NCBI RefSeq assembly: GCF_020687385.1
Contig: NZ_JAJEQM010000018.1
Location: 1-64,000, forward strand
Source: Hominilimicola fabiformis
GTDB taxonomy: Bacteria > Bacillota > Clostridia > UBA1381
DNA length: 64,000 nt
Direction of reading: 5' to 3'
Below, one piece after another: positions 41,701-50,200 of this stretch. The position numbers were made by a program, and so were the translations under genes. The notes below the pieces were generated by a model, which saw nothing but the letters and a program-made list of their open reading frames with translations, was not told the origin of the DNA and did not search any database. The stretch's first letter is position 1; every line of letters starts with the position of its first letter.

Positions 41701-44020
41701 CGATATATGAAATTCCGCAGTCCTTACAAGTAAAGGTTGTATATCCTATACCCGTACAAGTGGAAGTTGTGATTTTTTCCTCATAGTTATGGCCTTTCGC
41801 GTCCGTGTAATCCGCGACATACGATTTTCCGCAATCCTCGCAAGTAAAAGTTGTATATCCCATTTCCGTACAAGTCGGCGCGGTTACAGTGGGAATATAT
41901 TTATGCTCTGTCGGCTCCTGCTCGTCGCCGATATATTCCTTGCCGCAATCGGGGCAAGTGTAAATTGTATAGCCCTGTGATGTGCAAGTAGGCTTAATCG
42001 TCTGCTTATTGTAATTATGAGGAAGAACCTCCGTATAATCAGATTTATAGCTGTCGCCGCAATCCTCGCAAGTATATGTTGTATATCCCATTTCCGTACA
42101 AGTCGGGGAAGTTACAACAGCATTATATTTATGCTCTGTTTTATCCGTATAATCTGAAATGTAGCTGTCGCCGCAATCCTCGCAAGTATATGTTGTATAT
42201 CCCATTTCCGTACAGGTCGGGGGAGTTACAACTGAATTATACTTGTGTTCGGTCTTATCCGTATAATTACCGATATATGAATGGTCGCAATTCTCACAAT
42301 TATATGTGGTAAATCCCATAGCTGTACAAGTCGGCTCCGTTACTGTTTCGGAATAGGTGTGTCCTGTCGGCAGTTCAAGAATAGCGCCGCAGCTTTCGCA
42401 CTTTTGCGGTTCGGTACAGGTAGCAGCCTTTCCGGGTGTATGTCCTGTCGCTGAAATTGCCTGTATCATCTTTTCATCACAATGTTTACAGTGGTATTCC
42501 ATAACGCCCTCGCTCTCGCAGGTCGAATTAGTTACAGTGTGTCCCTCGTCCCATTTATGACCGCGCGGCTCGGTGTAATCGCCGACATAGGTATCATCAC
42601 AATTTCTGCACTTGTATGTGGTAAAGCCTTTTGTTTTACAAGTGGGCGCGGTTACTGTCGGTCTGTAATCGTGTTTTGCAAGTGGCGTTAAATCCGTAAT
42701 GTACTTATATCCGCAGTCGATACAAATATGTTCTGTATATCCGTTCTTTGTACAAGTGGAGGCAACAATATTTGTTTCATAACGGTGTCCCGTCATTGAG
42801 GTACTTTCTGTATAATATCTGCCGCACTTTGTACAGGAATGTAATTCTAAACCGCCTTGCTGACAACTCGGCTCACGAATTACAACAGTATTGTAATCGT
42901 GCCCGCTTGCGGGAGTATAATTCGTTTTCTGCAAGGCTCCGCACTCGGCACACTGGAAACGGTCAAAACCTAACTCTGTACAAGTGGGGCGCACTGTTTC
43001 CAAAAATCTGAAATCGTGAGTATGAATACTGTTTGTATTTGAGGGCGGATTATCGCTTAAAAGCCATACATAGCTTACGCCGTTTTCCGTCATACTCTCG
43101 CCGCCGTAGGTATATTCTATCTCATAATATACGGGATAATAGCCCTCGTCGGTATAATTCGGCGCGCTTGTCTTGTTACACTTTTTCGCTTCCGTTCCGT
43201 AACGAATACTTGTATTTACGCCATTCTCCGATAAGTCATTGACGGTTACGGTATGAGGTTTTCCGTCAACCTTGCCATAATAGCTTTGTACAACAGACTT
43301 TGCCGCCGCGTATTCGTTTTTCTTATATCCGCAGTCCTCACAATCCGCTGTAATGTGAAAACGCTGATTTCCCAATTCGCCGTTTACATTTTCGGTGAAG
43401 TTGTGGTTTTCCTGTTTGTCCTGCACCCGCTCTTTCGTGCCTTTGCAGAATTGACAATACTTGCCCTTTTTTGCTTTTACCGTATGCGTCCTGCTGTTGT
43501 ACGGTATGTATTCCGTACTGTCAAAATCCAAGAAAAAGTTGCTGTCGCAGGGGTTAAGGGAATATACATCTTTACCGCACGAATACGCGTTAATTCCGTC
43601 AACGGAATTTACCGTACCGCAATTCTGACAAACTGATTTTGTCCAATGATACCCCGTATAGAACGCGTCAACGCCGGGTGTTCCGTCGTCAAGATTGCCT
43701 TTGCCTTTTCCGTCAATAAGCGTACCGTCCGAATAGTAGACGCCGCGATTATATGCGGTTTCGCCAGTTCGTGTGTATTCGGGTACGCGGTAGGAAATGT
43801 TGCTTGTCGGCATATCGCAGACGGGGCAGAACATTGTACCCGTAGTTACTGTTGCATTGATGTCAAACTCGCTTGTGCGCCCGTTTGCTTCAATCCATAC
43901 GTCCGCCGGATCGACATATTCGTTACTCTGCGCCGCATAAGTGGTGATTGAGGGAATAACGCTCAAAGTCATTCCCGCCGCCATTACAGCGGCTAAAATT
44001 CTTTTTATTTTGTTTCTCAT
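38795..44020 (-). CDS. Giant SLH-anchored surface protein with Cys-pair repeats
   Basis: A secreted 1741-residue protein. Order: signal peptide MRNKIKRILAAVMAAGMTLS to about 29; a Cys-pair N-terminal region (CPVCDMP, CQNCGTV, CQFCKGT); about 14 tandem units of some 38 residues at about 335-865, each of the type H-x-Y...P-T-C-T-E-x-G-Y-T-T-Y-x-C-x-x-C-G; Ig/Big-like domains with VTVTDKNDTVIPDCEIHIGD-style strands; a Pro/Glu/Thr linker; a Gly/Ser hinge; and three SLH domains (GYEDGAFKPENNMTRAEAAA and similar) to the end. It would be bound to the cell wall and is probably an adhesin or contact factor spread by the ICE. Ligand is unknown. Confidence 0.9.
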   Translation of the reverse strand: MRNKIKRILAAVMAAGMTLSVIPSITTYAAQSNEYVDPADVWIEANGRTSEFDINATVTTGTMFCPVCDMPTSNISYRVPEYTRTGETAYNRGVYYSDGTLIDGKGKGNLDDGTPGVDAFYTGYHWTKSVCQNCGTVNSVDGINAYSCGKDVYSLNPCDSNFFLDFDSTEYIPYNSRTHTVKAKKGKYCQFCKGTKERVQDKQENHNFTENVNGELGNQRFHITADCEDCGYKKNEYAAAKSVVQSYYGKVDGKPHTVTVNDLSENGVNTSIRYGTEAKKCNKTSAPNYTDEGYYPVYYEIEYTYGGESMTENGVSYVWLLSDNPPSNTNSIHTHDFRFLETVRPTCTELGFDRFQCAECGALQKTNYTPASGHDYNTVVIREPSCQQGGLELHSCTKCGRYYTESTSMTGHRYETNIVASTCTKNGYTEHICIDCGYKYITDLTPLAKHDYRPTVTAPTCKTKGFTTYKCRNCDDTYVGDYTEPRGHKWDEGHTVTNSTCESEGVMEYHCKHCDEKMIQAISATGHTPGKAATCTEPQKCESCGAILELPTGHTYSETVTEPTCTAMGFTTYNCENCDHSYIGNYTDKTEHKYNSVVTPPTCTEMGYTTYTCEDCGDSYISDYTDKTEHKYNAVVTSPTCTEMGYTTYTCEDCGDSYKSDYTEVLPHNYNKQTIKPTCTSQGYTIYTCPDCGKEYIGDEQEPTEHKYIPTVTAPTCTEMGYTTFTCEDCGKSYVADYTDAKGHNYEEKITTSTCTGIGYTTFTCKDCGISYIGNEQAKTAHDYETTVTAPTCTELGYTTYTCKNCGETYRADEVSAKGHKMSDWIIDVPATIENEGSRHIECTDCGTVLKIEEIPQLTDKDNSDEDGYSKVGDYSILITDKDSKPVFNSEISIDKDDNITIKLPEGRLLDYEDRTTITVVRTDTKAAAEGLNINISDKSGNAATGQTDAGGQLIVPNNQSSTGNENGTIGGDNGETKYTYVVTVTDKNDTVIPDCEIHIGDNHDIVVKLPDGTAMNSDNRVTVTVKDQNGEAKENVNVIVIGDSDYIEKGVTNANGQATLPNKNQAYTDKNGTANVNGYIVLVEDETEPVYMALVTVDDNGVMVCLPDGKKIDYHNRTSVIVKTNDGKAVEGVSVNVYDNAGGDRTEITDKDGKITVPPLNENIIENKPTPEPTLTTKPGLETPEPSEKPDATDEPSATDKPSETEKPDATEQPSETEKPKPTVNPDNGSEVVTPDYSYKVSVNDNDGAVNGAIVSVDKDNGSVTVKLPDEKGITPDNRIIIGITDKDGKAVNGVPVTVIAKDGTEAKDLTNSEGIAIVPPTSTDRTDKNGYAQVVEGEKTYNVIVEDTKAKIENAAVEVKDGKISVILPDGNKLNTDNQTTVTVSGKDNTAVKDISVTVTDKDNKTATKSTDANGKITVPVKTSTGGGGGSSSGGSGGSSGYVKPSYTVKVVDKDGKTVNVNKTVKDDKITLTLPSGKTLDDNYYTITVTDNKGKTTAGIDVTLKDKNNSVSGATDANGQLIMPTNTHNSYVVGYEDGAFKPENNMTRAEAAAIFARNIAERKGENISSRKSSFKDVSSKDWFNNYIAYLEKYKVISGYDDKTFKPDEHITRAEFVTMCMRFYALDAKTVAAKKNIFNDVPKSHWASGYIYSAVGMGWINGYSDSTFKPDSNITRAEVVTIVNRVTGRAADTEYINKNMSAVNKFTDLKDKSYWAFYEILEASNTHNTVDGKSGETWVK
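42065..42290 (-). repeat. Nearly identical 114-bp tandem units in the SLH gene
   Basis: Adjacent 38-residue units encode TCTEMGYTTYTCEDCGDSY with almost no nucleotide change, for example around 42,075 and 42,189. This indicates recent unit duplication, and copy number is likely to vary between strains. Confidence 0.85.
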
Positions 44021-44111
44021 TTCTAAAAATCCTCCTTGTCAAGATTTAAAATTTTGTATTAAAAAACACGCTCGCATAGGCGGGGCGCGTGATTTTGGGT
44101 TGTATGTAATT

Positions 44112-44993
44112 TTAATTACCTCCGTACATATCGTGATTTACTTTCAAGGTGTAATAGCTGTCAATAGTGGAGGGGGCATTGAATAACGCCGCAAGTAAAT
44201 ATTTTCTTGTATCGTGTACGTCTGTTGTGTTATTCTTCATACAGTCTATGACATATTCGATATGCTCGCTGTTTAGTTTCAGAAGTTTGGATTTTACCGT
44301 TTCCGCATTTCGTTCCTCGCTTGCAACGGTTAAGTATTCTCTTGTTGTACATACCGTTTCAGTGATAATATCAACAATTTCATTCAGAATACCGATATTG
44401 CCGTTTAGCTTTTGACATAAAATATCATACTCAATATTTTGTTTTATAAGCTGTCTGTATGCTAAAATCTTATCCATTCCTATCCGTTCAGGCTGTTGTG
44501 GTTTTACAGGTTCGCCGTTTTCCTCCGGCTCCGTAGAATTGATTGGATAAGTATTTAATAAATCAGTATTTGATATTTCAGTATTTGATTTATTAGTATT
44601 TAATTGCGTGGACTTGCCCTGTTCAGGTTCAGCCTGTACAGGATTATCCAATGTTGGATTTTCCAATGTAGGCTCGGTCTGTTTTGGTTCGGGCGATATA
44701 GGCAATTCGTGTATGATATATTCATTTTCGCCAAGCTGCCCTTTTTCGTTTCTGACGCGGGAACGCTCAATATATCCAAACGCTTCAAGCTCATTGATTG
44801 CCGAGCGTATGGCGTCAATGCCCTCTTTATTTAAAGTTGCTAAGCCTTTAAGGGAATAATCCCAATCTTCAGGCAAGCTAAGCATAAACGATAAAAGCCC
44901 TTTTGACCGCAGGGACAAATCTTTATTTTTTAAATGATGATTAGACATCACTGTAAAATCTTTTGTTTTCTGAACTCTGAATACTGTTGCCAT
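44112..44993 (-). CDS. Replication initiator / DUF6017-type protein
   Basis: The 293-residue protein has an N-terminal winged-helix region, FRVQKTKDFTVMSNHHLKNK, SKGLLSFMLSLPEDWDYSLK and IDAIRSAINELEAFGYIERS, followed by a Pro/Thr/Asn-rich linker. A C-terminal DUF6017-like domain contains YRQLIKQNIEYDILCQKLNG and ends HDMYGGN. Such proteins stand at the end of Tn1549-like ICEs next to the transfer operon and probably initiate autonomous replication of the circle. It is the last recognisable ICE gene. Confidence 0.82.
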   Translation of the reverse strand: MATVFRVQKTKDFTVMSNHHLKNKDLSLRSKGLLSFMLSLPEDWDYSLKGLATLNKEGIDAIRSAINELEAFGYIERSRVRNEKGQLGENEYIIHELPISPEPKQTEPTLENPTLDNPVQAEPEQGKSTQLNTNKSNTEISNTDLLNTYPINSTEPEENGEPVKPQQPERIGMDKILAYRQLIKQNIEYDILCQKLNGNIGILNEIVDIITETVCTTREYLTVASEERNAETVKSKLLKLNSEHIEYVIDCMKNNTTDVHDTRKYLLAALFNAPSTIDSYYTLKVNHDMYGGN

Positions 44994-45333
44994 AGCTGAT
45001 ATGCTCCTTTCCTAAATATCGACATCAAAAAAAGACATTGAGTGTTCCCAATGCCTTATATATAAAATATTCTGTTTTACTTCGGCAAAATAAAAATTTT
45101 GTCGTTCTTTTGTTTTTTAATTGACCGCCTTATGTATTTATGATATACTATCTGAGAATGTAAAGGTCGGTCTTTGGTGCAAAAGGGAAATAAAAAATAC
45201 CGTAAATATGCAATTCACGATATTTTTTAAACATAAAATTATTTTATTTTAAGGTTAATACTGTTTATTGACCGCTCAAAACCCTTGTGTTTATGCGATT
45301 TTTCCATAAGTCCAATAAGGACAGTCGCACCAT

Positions 45334-45368
45334 AAACTCAGATTTCTATGAAATCTGAGTTTTTTTGT
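45334..45368 (+). repeat. 35-bp terminator repeat, copy 1
   Basis: A palindrome AAACTCAGATTT / AAATCTGAGTTT followed by T7. The same 35 bases occur at 46,874-46,908 with one change. It can act as a terminator, yet no plus-strand gene lies before it, so it may mark an element boundary or a duplicated terminator. Confidence 0.8.
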
Positions 45369-45499
45369 GCTTTTTAGAGTTTAAGTGACATTTCATTTAA
45401 TGTTATTGGTTTAAATAAGCTGACAGTGAGATTTAATGCGTTAAAGACAATAGTGCTGTACTATGTATTTAATATAGTAAAATATAGGTATCATCTTGC

Positions 45500-45528
45500 T
45501 TGAAAAATCTGTGTTACTATGGCATAAT
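45500..45528 (+). promoter_or_regulatory. Promoter of the small sigma-factor operon
   Basis: TTGAAA (45,500-45,505) and CATAAT (45,523-45,528) are separated by 17 bp. AGGAGG and the first ATG follow some 60 bases downstream. Confidence 0.6.
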
Positions 45529-45589
45529 TAAAACAAGATTTATATGTTTTAACATAATTGGAGAAAATGCTGATTAAGGAGGCAAATAC

Positions 45590-45803
45590 ATGAATGAAAA
45601 TATTGTAGTTGTTCTATCAGCATGTATTACTGCAGCTGTAACAATTATTTACATATTTCTTGAATAAGAGGAATTTTAAATCTGAAATTGATAGAGAAAA
45701 AATTAATATTAATTTGGATAAAATTGCTGATTTACCATATAAGATTCAAGAGTTAATGAATACTATTTTAAATCAGGGCGCTAATGCAAAAAACAATAAG
45801 TGA
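45590..45803 (+). pseudogene. Small membrane protein gene with frameshift
   Basis: The ATG at 45590, behind AAGGAGG, gives MNENIVVVLSACITAAVTII and a stop after 25 codons. In the +1 frame the reading continues NKRNFKSEIDREKININLDK and on to NAKNNK at 45803. Together they make a one-helix membrane protein with a cytoplasmic coiled part of about 71 residues. A one-base change near 45,660-45,668, or programmed frameshifting, separates them. The 3' end overlaps the next gene. Confidence 0.6.
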
Positions 45804-46050
45804 TTTTAAAGAGTTAATGTCTTTGATTTTTGCATATGGATCTAAAGAAGCTATTATGCTTATGACAAATATGCAACAATTAAATTATAGAATAGCAGAC
45901 CATTCTGCTGATGCAGATAATATGGAATTAATTCCATATTCCATACTACTACTGTGTCAAATGAAATATAATTTAACAGGAATAAAAATAAATCCGGAGT
46001 ATTGGTTTAGAATGAGATTGAGTGATTGTTCATCAATGGAGAAATATTAA
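45784..46050 (+). CDS. Protein of unknown function (88 aa)
   Basis: The protein MQKTISDFKELMSLIFAYGS continues with a helical region and ends YWFRMRLSDCSSMEKY. It is likely a small cytoplasmic helical protein. No family is recognised. Its start overlaps the end of the frameshifted upstream gene, which suggests coupled translation and a joint role. It precedes the sigma factor in the same direction. Confidence 0.6.
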   Translation: MQKTISDFKELMSLIFAYGSKEAIMLMTNMQQLNYRIADHSADADNMELIPYSILLLCQMKYNLTGIKINPEYWFRMRLSDCSSMEKY

Positions 46051-46266
46051 AAAAAAGCAACTAATAGAATAGTAGAAGAACTAACGCTGGATATATTTTT
46101 AAAAATCAAACGATAAAAGGTAGTTATTATATGCTGGGAGGGTCTTATGAAACTTACGGATTTTATTTTTACTTTTAGATATGAGCGGAATATGGGTATT
46201 TGACGTGTAAGGTTGTCTGGTATGGCAAACTGGTAAGAGAGTGATTTTTAATGTTGAGGGTACTGT

Positions 46267-46848
46267 ATGAGCCAACAAAAATGGAAAGAGGATTATATAA
46301 AGGTACAAGAGTATCTTAAAGGAAATACAGAATCGTGGGATATGTTGTACAATGAGGCTTATCCTATTGTATATAATTATGTCAATAGAATATCTATAAA
46401 AGATTATATAGGAAATAGTATGATAGATGACATAGTAAGTGAGTCGTTTGAAAGATGTTATAATAAGTTGGAAGTTTTTAAGGGGAGAAGTAAGTTTTCA
46501 ACATGGGTATGTGCTTTTTCAAGATATGTACTTTTATCACAATACAGTAAAGAAAAAACAAGAAATATTCTTAATAATAAGTTAAAATATATTTCATCGA
46601 TAGTATCAGAAATAGAATCGCCGGAATTAATCGTGATAAAAAAAGAACAATATAGATGTTTAAATACTGCATTTAAAGCCCTATCATCTAAACATAAATT
46701 GCTTATTAAATGTTACATATTAAAAATCATACCACCTAATACAGTTATAAAATACACTCATCTAAAATATAGTGATAGAATGATAGAACTTCAAATTGCT
46801 ATTAATGTACTGCGTAGATATTATCTATTTTTATATGAGAAAGGCTAA
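46267..46848 (+). CDS. Sigma-70-like factor (ECF type, degenerate region 4)
   Basis: A 193-residue protein with a recognisable sigma region 2: ESWDMLYNEAYPIVYNYVNR, IDDIVSESFERCYNKLEVF and KFSTWVCAFSRYVL. Region 4 (about 128-190) keeps the helix pattern of FKALSSKHKLLIKCYIL but is divergent. It probably directs RNA polymerase to a small set of element promoters. No anti-sigma factor is obvious, unless the upstream small membrane protein has that role. A 216-base spacer with a possible 18-codon leader (from 46,147, after GGGAGG) precedes it, and a terminator follows. Confidence 0.78.
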   Translation: MSQQKWKEDYIKVQEYLKGNTESWDMLYNEAYPIVYNYVNRISIKDYIGNSMIDDIVSESFERCYNKLEVFKGRSKFSTWVCAFSRYVLLSQYSKEKTRNILNNKLKYISSIVSEIESPELIVIKKEQYRCLNTAFKALSSKHKLLIKCYILKIIPPNTVIKYTHLKYSDRMIELQIAINVLRRYYLFLYEKG

Positions 46849-46873
46849 TATGGTAAAATCGTAACACTCTACA

Positions 46874-46908
46874 AAACTCAGATTTCTATGGAATCTGAGT
46901 TTTTTTGT
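46874..46908 (+). terminator. Sigma-factor operon terminator (35-bp repeat, copy 2)
   Basis: The palindrome with CTCAGATT / AATCTGAG followed by T7 stands 26 bases after the sigma gene. It differs from the copy at 45,334-45,368 at one position. Confidence 0.85.
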
Positions 46909-46969
46909 ATAATGAAAATCCCAAGATATTATGTAGGTTCAGTACGGCTTTAGTGATGAAAAAATAAAA

Positions 46970-47028
46970 CTCCTTTTTATATAATATTATTATGATTGCC
47001 AGAAACAATAATAATTATATAAAAGGAG
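46970..47028. repeat. Long imperfect inverted repeat (59 bp)
   Basis: The left arm CTCCTTTTTATATAATATTA and the right arm ending ATTATATAAAAGGAG pair over about 26 bases with few mismatches. The right arm contains an AAAAGGAG ribosome-binding-like sequence before a four-codon frame (ATG at 47,040). It could be a miniature element, a remnant of a regulated gene, or a hairpin that hides a binding site. Confidence 0.6.
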
Positions 47029-47224
47029 AATTAAACGATATGAATAATAAATGATATATACAGTTTATTATATAATTGATATGTTTTTTGTTTTGTATTC
47101 TACCAAATGACACAAAACATTTTCTATTGTATTATAAAATGTGAAAGTAGACAAAATATTGCATATCTTGATGAATTATGGTATTATATTTTTGAATAAT
47201 CTTTAATTTGTGGAGGGGAGTATT

Positions 47225-50200
47225 ATGCTAAATCGTATTTCTGCTACAGAACTTGATAATTGGTCAAGAAATAATCCAAGACAAGCTCAAGAAATTTTGC
47301 CGGAATTAGTAATTAGACTTGTACTTGCTACATCAGATAAAATAATTCGGCATAATTTTTCGATAGAAAAAGGAATACAATATGCAGGTTATGATGGAGT
47401 TCTTGAGTCTGAAGAAAAATCCAACTTTTTTCCGAAAGGAAAATCGGTTTGGGAATGTGGAACTGATGAAAATTTAATACAAAAATTTGATGATGATATT
47501 AAAAAAAGAACTCAAAATCCATTGGGTGTTGATATTGTATCCACTACGTTTATATTTGTTACACTGAAATTATGGAATCATAGAAAATCTATCGAAGAAA
47601 AAATAAATGAAAGTAAAAGTAAATATCATTGGAGCGATATTCAGATATTTGATGCATCTAAAATGTGTTTATGGATTGAAAAATGTCCGGCTGTTTCAAA
47701 TTGGATGTTTTCTGTTATGGGAAAAAGTATAAATGGCGTTTATACGGTAGAGCAATTTTGGGAAGAATATGCAACCAGTACAATACCATTTCTAAAAGAA
47801 GAGTTTTTCTTGATTGGCAGAGATAAAGAAAAAGAAATAATATCTTCTTGGTTGACAGAAAAAAATGGATGCCATGTTTTGAAAGCAGAATCAGATTTAG
47901 AGGCAATAATGTTTTTAATTGCTACAATTTATAATTTTGAAAGTAAGGAAGAAGTGATAAATAGAGCATTAGTAGTTAAAAATACAGAAGCATGGAATAG
48001 TCTTATAAAAACACATGATAATAAAACACTATTAATTCCTCTCTTTAATTTAACAGACGAAATTAAAATTCCGAGTTATTTATTTATAATTATTCCAGTA
48101 AGTTATTTTTCGCCTATTTCAAAAATTGAGCGTGGTGACAAGAGTGTTTCTCTTATCAAACGGTATAAAAATGATTATCACAAAGCATTAGAAACTCTCG
48201 GATTGGATAGTGAAAGAATCAGTCTACTTGAACGTAATACAAAGAGGTCCTTTATATATTTGTATAGAGAAATTACTAATGAGATAAGTAAGAAACAGCC
48301 TAGTTGGCTTTCAAAAACAAATGTAGAAATCTTAATTCCGGCGTTGCTTGCAGGTGCGTGGGACGGTGACTTTAAGGGGGATAAAAAGTTAATCGAGCTG
48401 CTTAGCGGTGAAAAATATGATATTTATATATCAAAACTGACAGAGTGGATTAATATGGAAGAATCTCCTGTTTTCAGAGTGAGAAATACTTTTCAAATAA
48501 TTTCTATACCTAATCTATGGATGTTTATGCTTGATAAAGTAACTGAAGAATATATGAGAAGGTTTGAAGAAAGTGCTCTAATTATATTTGGATATGTGTC
48601 TCCCAAATTTGAATTAGCTGAAGATGAACAGGCTTTTGGCGAACTGTGGGGAAAGAAATCTGAATATTCATTTTATATAAAAAACGGACTTGCAATTAGT
48701 TTAATAATATTCAACGAAAAATGCGAGGAATTAAGTAATATAAATGGCATATCGGCAAAAAACTTTGTATATTCATTGATAAAAAAAATACTTAATAACG
48801 TTATGGAGTGGCAACAATGGAGTTCAATTGCACCTCTTTTACCTACTTTTGCTGAAGCAGCTCCGGAGGCGGTGTTAGAAAAAATTGAAAATGAAGTGAA
48901 AATTGAAAATAGTCAACTATGGCATTTGTTTACTCCTTCAAAAGATATTTTGCTTGGAAGAAATTATTACACTTATATTCTCTGGACCTTGGAACAATTA
49001 GTGTGGTATGATGAATTTGCTGTACGTGCAATATTATTATTAGTAACCATAAATGAAAAAAATTTAGAATATAAAATAGAAAATTCACCGGAAACATCAC
49101 TCTACGAAATTTTTTGTTTGTGGTGTCCACAGGGATGTTTAAATTCAAAAGATAAAATTGCTCTTTTAAAGAAAATAATTGTAGAATATCCTAAAACAGG
49201 ATGGACTATTGCTAACTCTATTTTACCGGGGAATAAACAAATCTGTATGAATATCGCAAAACCAAAGTGGCATAGTTTTGAAACTGATTTTGCAACATCT
49301 GTTACAATTATCGAATATAATAATACTATTGATAAACTTTTAAATATAATGATAGACAATCTTGATAATAATATTGAACATTGGGAAATTATTATCAGTA
49401 AAATCGAATTATTCAAAAAATATTTTGAAAAATTAAATAAGATGTGTGTTGCTTATACAAAGAAGGCATCTAAACAAGATTGTTTGAGATTGTGTGATAA
49501 ATTAAGAAGTAAAATAAGTCATAACAGGAGATATAGTTATGATGATATGCAAATTCCCAAAGAATATATTTCAAAGTTAGAAGAATTATATAATAAAATA
49601 CTTCCTGATGAGCTTGACAAGTATAAGTATTTGTTTAAATGGAGTCCTGATATTTTGTCGCCAATTCCATATGATAAAAAAACTTTTGATTATTATAAAG
49701 AAACAGAATATTTATTTAATATACGAAAAGAAACTTTAGATAGAATGTTTGAAAAATATTCTTTAGACGAAATTATAGAATTTTGTGGCAATGCTGAAGA
49801 TGTTAGGGATTTAGCAGTTATTTTGTATAAAAAACTTTTTGAGAGCACTTTGGATTTGGATCTCCTTATGAAATTCAAAAACAAAAATTTAAACTTGTAT
49901 TCGGAAATTGCAAATGAAATATTCAGGAACATAGGCTTTGATGAAATGATTCGTAAATTGAAAAAAAGTCATCTGTCTGAAGAAGAAAAAGCAAATATCT
50001 TATGTCAAACAACAATTTCTGTTGAAAATATAGAAATTATTGATACGCTTAAAGAGAATATAAAAAATTATTATTGGTCATATATAAATGTCTATCTTGT
50101 AAAAAGTTTTGAGGAAAGAAATTTGATTGAAAAAGTGACCGCAAAATTGATAGAATACAAGCGCCCATTTTCTGCAATTAAATTATTGTCGCGATCAAAA

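Larger units (their letters stand above)
1..45366. mobile_element. Tn1549/CTn-like integrative conjugative element (most of it)
   Basis: The region carries a full Gram-positive conjugation set in the order typical of Tn1549-family ICEs: replication initiator, PcfB/DUF3801, VirD4, Maff2, VirB6, PrgI, VirB4, C5 methylase, NlpC/P60, DUF4315, DUF4366, topoisomerase III, ArdA/ArdC proteins, Cys-rich VLP protein, then MobC and relaxase. Neither end is proven. No integrase or excisionase is seen, and in this family they lie beyond the relaxase, so the left end is probably outside the window. The right limit is set at the first copy of a 35-bp terminator repeat (45,334-45,368) only because recognisable ICE genes stop at 44,993. 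An agr locus and an SLH surface protein are element-specific cargo. Confidence 0.65.
44994..45589. other. Non-coding region at the ICE edge with repeats and a promoter
   Basis: No gene is supported. On the minus strand upstream of the replication initiator there is an imperfect inverted repeat with AAAAAATACCGT and ACGATATTTTTT (about 45,194-45,228) and at 45,284-45,306 the motif CGCATAAACACAAG, a relative of the sequence following both Cys-rich genes. A terminator-like palindrome is at 45,334-45,366. A plus-strand promoter is at 45,500-45,528. The ICE end may lie here. Confidence 0.5.
46849..47224. other. Non-coding spacer with terminator repeat and hairpin
   Basis: No gene is supported in these 376 bases. 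They contain the terminator repeat at 46,874-46,908, a long AT-rich hairpin at 46,970-47,028 followed by a four-codon frame, and a promoter (TTGCAT 47,159-47,164, TATTAT 47,182-47,187, 17-bp spacer) for the large gene that follows. Confidence 0.6.

Noticed and set aside
41600-42760. Regular repeats that could suggest a CRISPR array
   Set aside because: Period is 114 bp (38 codons), units are continuous coding sequence, and there are no unique spacers.
39431-44186. Plus-strand frames opposite the SLH protein
   Set aside because: They arise from the repetitive coding sequence on the other strand. They have no start sites or protein motifs.
46147-46203. 18-codon frame before the sigma factor
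   Set aside because: It has a good binding site but is too short to support as a gene. It is mentioned only as a possible leader peptide.
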